Shown: positions 1 through 6,933 of the stretch, in pieces
Layout of the letters: every line of letters starts with the position of its first letter
How positions within the stretch are numbered: position 1 is the first letter of the stretch
Source: CAIVAT01 sp964473485
GTDB taxonomy: Bacteria > Bacteroidota > Bacteroidia > Bacteroidales > FEN-979
DNA length: 64,000 nucleotides
Direction of reading: 5' to 3'
Assembly (NCBI GenBank): GCA_964473485.1
Contig: CAYYPH010000002.1
Coordinates: forward strand, 1-64,000
Notes under the pieces: model-generated
The model's database searches: none
What the model saw: only the letters and a program-made list of their open reading frames with translations
Told to the model about the DNA's origin: nothing
Made by a program: the position numbers and the translations under genes

Positions 1-1056
1 TCAAAACCTTGCATTCTTATTTACCGATTTCCTGCATTTGTAGTTACCGCTTACATCTGTGCTTGGTTTAATTGGTGACTGAGTGGGGTTCTCAGCAATA
101 TAAACATGGCAATCCACCAAATTGTCCGTTTCCAACAACTTCACCTGCATTTGTTTCCGCTGGTAGCCCTTCTCAACATTATCGAGAATATCCGTCAAAT
201 CTGATTTTGTCACCTCATAAATAATTCCATAAACTTGGCATCCGACTCTTTCAACTATATTGGCCTTGCCAGTACCATCCTTTGACAACTTGTTGAAGAA
301 AAGAAAATAATTTTCCAGCACACCTGTATAGATAGAAAACACCGATACTTTGCGATCATTCTTCAATTGGTTTAGGTTCATGTTGCTACCATAGGCAAAA
401 TAGAGGCACCGACTGATGTCAAGAATATCATCCATTTTTCTTAACAAATTATTTTTTAATGTATTATCCGATCTGACTTGGATCTTATAATCCTGAAACC
501 AACCCTTTAGGGTATTGAAAAAGTTGGTCCTGTAAAGAATGTGATCCTGACCAATTGATTCATAGATTTTATCTGGATGCTTTTCCTTGATCCTCCATGC
601 TTGTTTTGTTCTTGCTTCGTGCAACAGGCCACAACGAACATCACTGAAGAAATTTCCCGCAAGTGAATTGGTAAAAACTTCCTTAAATGGTCGTTGTGTG
701 GTCAAAAAATCTTTAAAGAGCGAACCGCTTGAGGTATATTCAAATGGCAAAAGAGAATAATTCTCATCGGCTTTCTTGTATATCTTACCCTGATGGAGGG
801 CACTGAAAAATTCAAGCAGGATGCACAAAATGGAGACAACAGTAAATCCTTCACCTTTTTTTGAATCATTTCGGATAATGATATCAATTGGATTAATAAA
901 TCTGGTTTTAACCCTCTCAGAAAGTACATTGAGGCATGTCTCCCAATCATTATTCCACGCACCTTCCAATGACTGGATCAACTTTTTTCTTAGTTCTGGC
1001 CACTGTTCAGCGGCAAAATCAGGACTTATATGGGTCTGTGAAGAGATTTTCGCCAT
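1..1056 (-). CDS. Fusion protein: helical HEPN-like N-terminus plus gamma-glutamylcyclotransferase-like C-terminus
   Basis: The 351-aa protein has two parts. From about residue 217 the sequence LYFAYGSNM is the substrate-loop motif of the gamma-glutamylcyclotransferase/AIG2-like fold, and the later VEKGYQRKQ matches the region with the family's catalytic Glu, so this half is probably an active or recently active cyclotransferase-like domain. The N-terminal 210 residues look all-helical and contain RCGLLHEA near residue 140, an R-x4-H pattern as found in HEPN RNase domains. That assignment is inference from one motif. The start lies 1 base after the stop of the upstream 144-aa gene, so the two are co-transcribed. 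The stop codon is at the window edge, so anything downstream is unseen. A defence or toxin role is possible given the BREX island nearby but not shown. Confidence 0.6.
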   Translation of the reverse strand: MAKISSQTHISPDFAAEQWPELRKKLIQSLEGAWNNDWETCLNVLSERVKTRFINPIDIIIRNDSKKGEGFTVVSILCILLEFFSALHQGKIYKKADENYSLLPFEYTSSGSLFKDFLTTQRPFKEVFTNSLAGNFFSDVRCGLLHEARTKQAWRIKEKHPDKIYESIGQDHILYRTNFFNTLKGWFQDYKIQVRSDNTLKNNLLRKMDDILDISRCLYFAYGSNMNLNQLKNDRKVSVFSIYTGVLENYFLFFNKLSKDGTGKANIVERVGCQVYGIIYEVTKSDLTDILDNVEKGYQRKQMQVKLLETDNLVDCHVYIAENPTQSPIKPSTDVSGNYKCRKSVNKNARF

Positions 1057-1057
1057 C

Positions 1058-1492
1058 TCAGTTCATATTCATCATTTCGGATTTGTTCATGGTGTCTAGA
1101 AACTCAACGGCACCGTCAAGGGTTCCACGCAGTATTTCTTTGCCATTTGGATTACTGGCAGAAAGTGCCCCTTCGGCCAGAAATGCATAGAAATCATATT
1201 TCGACATATGATCAAGGTACCCGTGAAATAATGATTTTAATTCGTTAAACAGCCAACTGAGTTCATGGCTGTACTTGGTAACTACCAATCTTTTCTGGGG
1301 ATCGGTTTTTTGAAGTGAAATGACTGGAGGTTGGTCCCCCAGCCATCTTTGGTGCCTTGGTGTAACCTTGTTAGTTATAATAACATCTGCACCGCCCCAG
1401 TTTCTCTGTTTTGGGAGGTCTTCCAGCGAAGACTTTTCGATGATTACCCTTAGTCTTTCAATGTCTGTTTTGATCTCGTGATAGGATTTCAT
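1058..1492 (-). CDS. Hypothetical protein, partner of the HEPN/GGCT-like gene
   Basis: I do not recognise this 144-aa soluble protein. It begins with a helical segment (residues 1-25), has a middle stretch rich in basic and proline residues (NWGGADVI to QPPVISLQK), and a helical C-terminal half. No signal peptide, membrane segment or metal motif is visible. Its stop is one base away from the start of the 351-aa fusion gene, which argues for one transcript and translational coupling. A two-gene arrangement of a small protein followed by a possible HEPN protein resembles toxin-antitoxin layouts, but that is only an inference from gene order. Confidence 0.6.
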   Translation of the reverse strand: MKSYHEIKTDIERLRVIIEKSSLEDLPKQRNWGGADVIITNKVTPRHQRWLGDQPPVISLQKTDPQKRLVVTKYSHELSWLFNELKSLFHGYLDHMSKYDFYAFLAEGALSASNPNGKEILRGTLDGAVEFLDTMNKSEMMNMN

Positions 1493-1627
1493 ATTTCAAA
1501 AATTATCATTTTTTGTTAAAAAAGTCGCTGGTTAAAAATTGACAAGGTATTTGATGTTATTTAATTGTATATCATATATATAACCATCATTTGACAGTGC
1601 TTTTTGGTATTAGAAAACCTCTATTAC

Positions 1628-1644
1628 GTGCACTTAAAGTGCAC
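1628..1644. promoter_or_regulatory. 17-bp perfect palindrome (GTGCACTT-A-AAGTGCAC)
   Basis: Two 8-base arms, GTGCACTT and AAGTGCAC, surround a single central A. It lies in the 262-bp gap downstream of the DUF2130 gene and about 135 bp upstream of the 144-aa gene, both on the minus strand. With a one-base spacer it is a better candidate for a dimeric protein-binding site than for an RNA hairpin. No T-tract follows it closely, so a terminator role is unlikely. Confidence 0.4.
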
Positions 1645-1754
1645 TGCATAATTACTGTCTACTTTGTCAACAATTTCATTCCAGTCCACCTTTTTTACCC
1701 AAGTTTTCCTTATACCCCATGGAGGTGTCATCGCAGGAAGATTAAGTTCATTGA

Positions 1755-3005
1755 TCATTCCTCCCCCTCCAGCAAGTTATCTCCCTCGCCGATCTGTTTC
1801 AGTTCAGGAATGGAAGTCCCAGCAATTCCCTTTACCGACCCAATGAAATGATTGGTATTCAGCAGGACCTTCTCCAGTTGTTTCTCCCTCTCCTTCCAAA
1901 TTCTTTCCATTGCCCGTCTTTCCTTTACATAGTTATCATGCAAACTTGTAAATCCTTCAATAATGGCACCCACCTGAAGCCTAAATTCGTTGCTGGTGAG
2001 ATAATTGTACAACATTTGCATCTTTTCACCTTTATTGGTTTGGGATGCATAGGCCTCGCTCACCCTGAGCAGACTATCCCTCAATACAATTGCAAGACCT
2101 TTAAAATCATCAAACGAACAAATCCATACCCCGTTAACCTGACCAATTCTGTCAATCCCATCAGGCATGGCCTCGGTCACAATTACACAAATATCGGCTT
2201 TGACCAGCACCGCATCTGACTTGATTTTGTTGACCCAGTCATTGCTGAAAGCCTTTGTTCTTTTTGATTCATAGGCAATCTTTCCGCAATCAACGCCAAG
2301 TCGGTTCCTGACCGTCTGGATCACATCGGCACCCCTGATTCCTTTGCCAACCTCCTCGATCAGGTCAAACGGGAACATTGCCCCAAGCATTTCCTCGATA
2401 ACCAGTTCCTGAACTTCACCCTGCAACTGCATTGATCCCTGTTCGGCTTTGCGTTTCATCACCTCCATCTGCTCCTTGAGTGAGTTAATGACCTCCTCCT
2501 TCTCTTTCATTTTCAGGTCGATCCTTTCAGATTCCCGCTTCTTGATTGCCTCAACCTCCTGACGCAGTTTCTCGGTCATTTTTAGCTCGAACACCAGTTC
2601 CAGTTCCTGCTGCTGGGATTCCAGTTTCTGTTTTAACTGTTCATTTTCAACCTTCGCCTTCCGATAATCGGAAAGTTGTTTGCGGGTTTCCTCATTGGCA
2701 TCGGTCAAAGATTTTATCTGCTCCTCGAAATCCTTGGATACCTGCTGTTTGATCTCCTTGGTCTTCCTTTCCGTTTCGTTTTTAAGTTTCTCCGCCACCA
2801 ATGCATCAATTTCAGATTTCTGCCGTTTCAGATCGGACTCGATTTTCTGTAGACCTTGCTGTTTGGACTGGAAATCCCGTTCCAGTTCGCTGATCTTCTC
2901 GTTAAGTTCAACTCGGTATTTCTCTTCGATTTGCTGTGAGATCACCTCTTCAACGGCGAACTCATGGCCGCACTTTGGACATTTTATTTTTATGGGGTTC
3001 GACAT
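1755..3005 (-). CDS. DUF2130 family protein with zinc-ribbon half-site and long coiled coil
   Basis: The 416-aa product starts with a CPKCGHEF motif (Cys9, Cys12), continues as a charged coiled coil from about residue 25 to 205 (long runs of E, K, Q with heptad spacing), and ends in the conserved DUF2130 domain. That domain includes GADVIQTVRNRLG, then IAYESKRTKAFSNDWV, and a C-terminal helical segment with NYLTSNEFR. The D...E-x-K spacing in the conserved domain resembles a PD-(D/E)XK nuclease core; this is my inference, not an established function. The family is widespread in bacteria and poorly characterised. The gene is monocistronic here, followed by a 262-bp gap. Confidence 0.85.
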   Translation of the reverse strand: MSNPIKIKCPKCGHEFAVEEVISQQIEEKYRVELNEKISELERDFQSKQQGLQKIESDLKRQKSEIDALVAEKLKNETERKTKEIKQQVSKDFEEQIKSLTDANEETRKQLSDYRKAKVENEQLKQKLESQQQELELVFELKMTEKLRQEVEAIKKRESERIDLKMKEKEEVINSLKEQMEVMKRKAEQGSMQLQGEVQELVIEEMLGAMFPFDLIEEVGKGIRGADVIQTVRNRLGVDCGKIAYESKRTKAFSNDWVNKIKSDAVLVKADICVIVTEAMPDGIDRIGQVNGVWICSFDDFKGLAIVLRDSLLRVSEAYASQTNKGEKMQMLYNYLTSNEFRLQVGAIIEGFTSLHDNYVKERRAMERIWKEREKQLEKVLLNTNHFIGSVKGIAGTSIPELKQIGEGDNLLEGEE

Positions 3006-3137
3006 GGTTTTACAGGTTGATATATGGGGTTGATGTTATATGAATTGCAAGTTAACGATTTTTGCTGAAATAATCCCCAGTTAAACCCAACCATTTTAGG
3101 TTTCTGGGTAATTCCTAATGAACAATTTGCATTCAAA

Positions 3138-3428
3138 ATGAAAACAAAGCAGGTAACCCTGACCGAGACCAATCTGATTTTGCTGAGGCTTATTCTTGCC
3201 CGTGAGAAACAACGGCTTCTGAATGAATATTTGGTTTCAAGAGACAGAAAGACTCTGTTTGAAGTTGCTATCCTGAAGGATGTCAACTACCAACTCAGCG
3301 ATGACATCATCCTTGAGAACATCTTTGTTACTCCACATACCATCAAGAAGTACGGCAGGCAGGGGGAACCATTTGATGACCTGAAGGCAATGAGGGGAAT
3401 CATCGGGGAGGTATTTGGGAGTGAATGA
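3138..3428 (+). CDS. Hypothetical protein, 96 aa
   Basis: A small soluble protein with two helical stretches (residues 10-50) and a C-terminal part containing PHTIKKYGRQGEPFDDLKAM. It is transcribed divergently from the DUF2130 gene with 132 bp between the starts. I recognise no family. Coding potential is supported by sensible amino-acid composition and by the lack of any competing ORF of better quality in the same stretch. Confidence 0.5.
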   Translation: MKTKQVTLTETNLILLRLILAREKQRLLNEYLVSRDRKTLFEVAILKDVNYQLSDDIILENIFVTPHTIKKYGRQGEPFDDLKAMRGIIGEVFGSE

Positions 3429-3699
3429 AGGGGGTGGAATATCTGATTCTGCCTTTAATGTCTATGTGTTTGTCAACTTACCTGTTAATGCCAAATATGG
3501 GCACTTGATTTTCCTAATTGTCCATAAATCTCTTTGTTTCATGGTTTTTTCAACCGTAGTAACAATGTCAATGATTTTATTATCTTTAGATCGTAGTTTT
3601 TAGAATGGATTTTTCTCCGTTTAGAGATGATTAACCAATAATGGGCTAATCACTCAAAGGATATTTTCACTAATTTGGAAACAGGATCACCATAAACAA

Positions 3700-4356
3700 A
3701 TGTCCACCATTAATAAGACAAAAATGAACTTCACGGCCCTTTTACAGCGAATTTTTAGCAAAAAAGCACAGAATCTCAATCTCACTGATGATAGGCTCAA
3801 ACTAATTTCCGAAATGCTTAGAGATCAATCGTTTCAAATGAACGATTGGGATATGATGTTTGGGACTTTAAGTTTTAACATTTGGAATAACTCATGCCAT
3901 GAATTTCAGAAAAGTCAAGATATCTATGATATCGAAATTCCCTTGCTTTGTTCAATAGGTGTATTTCAATCTTGGGAAAAATTAAAAATATCTAAGAAAT
4001 ACGATATTAGGCAAATCAAAACAATAGCACCGAAAGAAGCGGTTGAAGGATCAAGTACTTTAATTGAGCAATTACCTGAGATTAAATACGCTCTTCAGGG
4101 GACCTTATCTCGATACAAAATAGAACCAATAAAGCCCTTTATTACAATTTTCTTTGAAAAATTTATCGTTCATTACAAAAACAAACATTCCGAAATAAAT
4201 CCAAGAGACTTTTTTCAACAGGGTATCGAAATTTTATTTCTTTTCATTTTGGAGTTGAAAGATATAGATTTAAAACTATATAATGATCTAAAAGAATACG
4301 GTGAGTACCAAGAAGAAGTAAGTAATATCATAGATGACTTGAACAGAGCATCTTAG
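3700..4356 (+). CDS. Hypothetical protein, 218 aa
   Basis: Unrecognised soluble protein, AT-rich in codon use like much of the island. It is predominantly helical, rich in Ile, Lys, Phe and Asn, with aromatic clusters such as FITIFFEKFIVHY and FLFILELKDIDL in its C-terminal half. A second possible start is eight codons in (MNFTALLQ). It stands alone between two intergenic stretches of 200-270 bp and has no obvious partner. Confidence 0.55.
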   Translation: MSTINKTKMNFTALLQRIFSKKAQNLNLTDDRLKLISEMLRDQSFQMNDWDMMFGTLSFNIWNNSCHEFQKSQDIYDIEIPLLCSIGVFQSWEKLKISKKYDIRQIKTIAPKEAVEGSSTLIEQLPEIKYALQGTLSRYKIEPIKPFITIFFEKFIVHYKNKHSEINPRDFFQQGIEILFLFILELKDIDLKLYNDLKEYGEYQEEVSNIIDDLNRAS

Positions 4357-4550
4357 AAGACTAATGATGTATTAATGGACATCTCATTATGTGAAAGTCC
4401 GTGAAAGAATAGTTATTATTCAATGTTGATTTATCAAAAGGAAAAACGATCAGGATAATGGATAAAGTCCTCAGCCCAAAATTCCAATAGAAATTCCACC
4501 TTCATCAAAATGATCACAGTCACTGTTTCCCGAATGAGTCCCATCGATCA

Positions 4551-4961
4551 TTAATGAGGTATTTGGGAGGGAAGATTGACCCTGTAAATCAATGCATCAA
4601 GTTCCTTTTTGGTCACCTTGTGCTCTATCCATCTTCCATTGATGTACTCCCTTGGAACATTAGTCAAATTCAGTTTGCAATAATAAAAGAGGAAAATATT
4701 CATCCTCTCTGGAAAATTTAACAGGTCTGCCGCTTCCTCTGAAGTAAAAAGTTGGTTCTCATCCGTCAATTGAAAGAACTCTGGTTTGGGCACAATCTTG
4801 TGCGCGGAAACCGTTACAGAATGTTTCCTCTGATCGAAACACTCCCTGCAAAGATCACGGATTGGCCAGTAAGAATGTCCTCCTGATACACGAAAAGAGT
4901 AGGGTTTAGAACTGACCCACCCACACTCAGGACAAAAAAAGGTTGTTGTTTCCATTTCCAT
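4551..4961 (-). CDS. Hypothetical protein with four-cysteine zinc ribbon
   Basis: 136-aa protein with CPEC at residues 10-13 and CREC at residues 38-41, spaced as a zinc ribbon or treble-clef knuckle. The remaining 90 residues contain a segment like an excisionase-type helix-turn (LFTSEEAADLLNFPERMN), followed by REYINGRWIEHKVTKKELDALIY. Such architecture is common in small DNA- or nucleotide-binding accessory proteins; no specific function can be given. Starts at Met1 or Met3. It lies downstream of the first copy of the structured repeat at 5065-5200. Confidence 0.55.
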   Translation of the reverse strand: MEMETTTFFCPECGWVSSKPYSFRVSGGHSYWPIRDLCRECFDQRKHSVTVSAHKIVPKPEFFQLTDENQLFTSEEAADLLNFPERMNIFLFYYCKLNLTNVPREYINGRWIEHKVTKKELDALIYRVNLPSQIPH

Positions 4962-5064
4962 TGATGTTAAGGGTTAATACTAAGTCTGTTAACAATTCCA
5001 ATAATTCGCACATCCCTTTGATGTATAATAACTTAAATCAAATTGATAATGAGATCAATGCATC

Positions 5065-5200
5065 CGAGAAACTATTGGAAAGATGTTGAGGGAAGGAGAA
5101 ACCAATGTAACGAACCTTTTTGACCATCTGTCCGCATCGTTTTGCCACCGTAGCGTTCGCTGCTCGGTTGGCTTCCATTAAGGAATCTGGATGCAAGAAT
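5065..5200 (+). ncRNA. Structured repeat, copy 1 (possible plus-strand RNA)
   Basis: Imperfect direct repeat of the element at 6712-6850. The core hairpin is 5144-5172: GCCA pairs TGGC, CCG region pairs CGG, and the inner stem GTAGC/GCTGC closes a GTTC loop. Relative to copy 2, three inner base pairs have changed (T-G to T-A, A-T to G-T, C-G to T-G), and all stay paired in plus-strand RNA with wobble, whereas minus-strand RNA would show mismatches in both copies. It sits in the gap between two minus-strand genes, so it would be transcribed against them. A REP-like DNA repeat is the main alternative. Confidence 0.4.
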
Positions 5201-5237
5201 TTAATGCATTTTTACATATGATTTTTGGGAGGTGATC

Positions 5238-5690
5238 CTACATGTCCTTCCATTTTTCGTAATAATGGTTATGAACATCCAGCAACAGCCGTTTGTTTAA
5301 CAACCCGTAGTATTCAGGCATTTCCACCATTCTGCCTTGAAATACAAAGTTTGCAGCCAGCATCATACCCCCAATCTTTTCAATACAAAAATCTGAGCCC
5401 TTTGTGACCTCAACAATCATTACAATTTTGCTTGGAAAACCGTATTCCAAAAGTGCCCAAAACTTCTTGTCCTCTGTGGAGGTTATCAAATAGGTCAAGT
5501 TTGTACTATAATCGGGGCTTGGGCTAAAAATGCCATAAATAAGCAATTCCCATCCAACCCACTTTTTTCTTTTTAATCTTGCATGCTTGCTGTGGCTGGA
5601 GCCGTTATCGAAGTAATAAGGCTTTATGCTTACTTCCTGATCAATTGTTTTCTGCAATAGATCGTCATATCTCTGTCTACTGAATTTCAT
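5238..5690 (-). CDS. Hypothetical protein, overlaps the cold-shock-domain gene
   Basis: Unrecognised 150-aa soluble protein with mixed alpha/beta character: a basic N-terminal third (residues 30-45 with KHARLKRKKW), a central hydrophobic strand region (LTYLITSTEDKKFWALLEY) and a His-rich end (DVHNHYYEKW). Its first 14 bases overlap the end of the upstream 334-aa gene, so the pair is a translationally coupled operon. This coupling and the predicted RNA-binding partner suggest joint action, possibly toxin and immunity, but nothing in the sequence proves it. Confidence 0.55.
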   Translation of the reverse strand: MKFSRQRYDDLLQKTIDQEVSIKPYYFDNGSSHSKHARLKRKKWVGWELLIYGIFSPSPDYSTNLTYLITSTEDKKFWALLEYGFPSKIVMIVEVTKGSDFCIEKIGGMMLAANFVFQGRMVEMPEYYGLLNKRLLLDVHNHYYEKWKDM

Positions 5691-6681
5691 ATGTCATTGT
5701 ATTTGAGGTTACCATTCTTAAAATGTTTGAAAATTGGCTTCTGAAGTTTCTTAATAAAGTGGTTAGAATATTGAATTTATTCACTTTACGAGATTCCCAA
5801 GGACAATGACTTGTTTGGGTTTCAGCAAGAATGGCATTTGAATTAAAAACAAGAGCATGCCTTTCCCAAAATGGGATAGATCGCTCTGTGGCATGTGCGT
5901 CCCAAGGAAATGGCTCGGCTTTTACACCGAAATAAGCAGCGATAATAAGGTAATACTCAGGGGTCTTCAATAAAGTCACCGTAACACTCTTGGTTGGAAC
6001 AGGTCGGCTATATTTGACGAACTTAGACAGCCCCTTTTGTCCCTTGATCTTTTGAGCATACACAATTGTATCTTTACGACTTACAGCGACACAGTTCGAC
6101 TTGCCAACATAATATGGGAAATCTATTTGTTCGGAGACGAATTCTCGTCCATTGCACTGGATACCACCTATTACTGAAGGAAGAATGGCAAGGATATCCT
6201 TGGATAATTGACTTTTTGTCCTATCCACCACAATGTTATTATCCTTGGTCATGTAAGCAACTTGAACATTTTTAGCAACAAAATCACCTCCATTTGATCT
6301 GGACGTACTTTTACGAAAGAAAACAAGATCACCGCGAACCATTGTTTGAAGAATGTCCTCATAGCAGATAACATCACCGAAATCAGCGGTTCTAATGAAA
6401 CCATACTTCCTTCTATCATAATAGCATTTGAAATATCCTGAAAGATATGCATTAGGATTATCCTGATTTTCAGGATTCAGGGCTTGGTGATTCTGTTTTA
6501 ATGGACTGACTAAACCACCTGTGGTCAGCAATGACGTTTGATGAGCATCAGAGTTCGAACTCCTTGCCACAAGTGCCTTCTCTGAAACACTGGATTTTTT
6601 CACTGAATGGCCATAGTTGGGGCATTCATTCTGGATGGAACCATGCCATCCATCAACAGATTTAAAGTTTTTTGTTTCCAT
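5677..6681 (-). CDS. Cold-shock-domain fusion protein with conserved C-terminal domain of unknown function
   Basis: 334 aa in three parts. Residues 1-78 are low-complexity linker. Residues 80-141 form a cold-shock/OB domain: GYFKCYYDRRKYGFIRT carries the RNP1-like KYGFI, followed by DVICYEDI and RGDLVFF. Residues 180-282 hold a compact domain with VGKSNCVAV, KDTIVYAQ, SKFVKYSRPVPT, PFPWD and FWERHAL, a pattern I know from small stand-alone uncharacterised bacterial proteins but cannot name. An RNA- or ssDNA-binding module fused to that domain suggests an enzyme acting on nucleic acid; this is inference. It is followed by the overlapping 150-aa gene and preceded by structured repeat copy 2. 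Confidence 0.6.
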   Translation of the reverse strand: METKNFKSVDGWHGSIQNECPNYGHSVKKSSVSEKALVARSSNSDAHQTSLLTTGGLVSPLKQNHQALNPENQDNPNAYLSGYFKCYYDRRKYGFIRTADFGDVICYEDILQTMVRGDLVFFRKSTSRSNGGDFVAKNVQVAYMTKDNNIVVDRTKSQLSKDILAILPSVIGGIQCNGREFVSEQIDFPYYVGKSNCVAVSRKDTIVYAQKIKGQKGLSKFVKYSRPVPTKSVTVTLLKTPEYYLIIAAYFGVKAEPFPWDAHATERSIPFWERHALVFNSNAILAETQTSHCPWESRKVNKFNILTTLLRNFRSQFSNILRMVTSNTMTYEIQ

Positions 6682-6711
6682 TTTGCAATTAGTTTAAAAG
6701 GTTAAACATCA

Positions 6712-6850
6712 TTGCATCAATGAAACTCAGCGGAATGGAAAAGGGGAAATAAAAAAACGAACCCTTTTGACCTCATGTCCACATCGTTTTGCCACCGTGG
6801 TGTTCGCTACTCGGTTGGCACCCACTTAAGGGTTCTTGATGCTGGGACAA
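6712..6850 (+). ncRNA. Structured repeat, copy 2 (possible plus-strand RNA)
   Basis: Second copy of the element at 5065-5200. Core hairpin 6791-6819: outer GCCA/TGGC, CC/GG, inner GTGGT/GCTAC around a GTTC loop. In this copy GAACCCTT (6759-6766) is complementary to AAGGGTTC (6828-6835), and CCACATC (6779-6785) to GATG-C-TGG just beyond. That order would permit a pseudoknot; copy 1 supports these outer pairings only partly. On the minus strand the last arm runs into GTTTTTTTATT, so the same DNA could also serve as a terminator for the BREX operon. Located between the brxL stop and the start of the cold-shock fusion gene. Confidence 0.4.
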
Positions 6851-6933
6851 ATATACAACAAAAAAGGGCCGATGTCAAGTCTTTTTTTAATTTCTTTCTT
6901 TATGAAACAGATTAATTTTCATTGGATAACCCA

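Noticed and set aside
3415..3603. 62-codon open frame after the 96-aa gene
   Set aside because: It overlaps the preceding gene's end in another frame, is hydrophobic without signal-peptide form, and has no support beyond being open.
6712..6850. H-type pseudoknot in the structured repeat
   Set aside because: The two outer helices fit copy 2 well but are only partly possible in copy 1, so I report the hairpin and leave the pseudoknot open.
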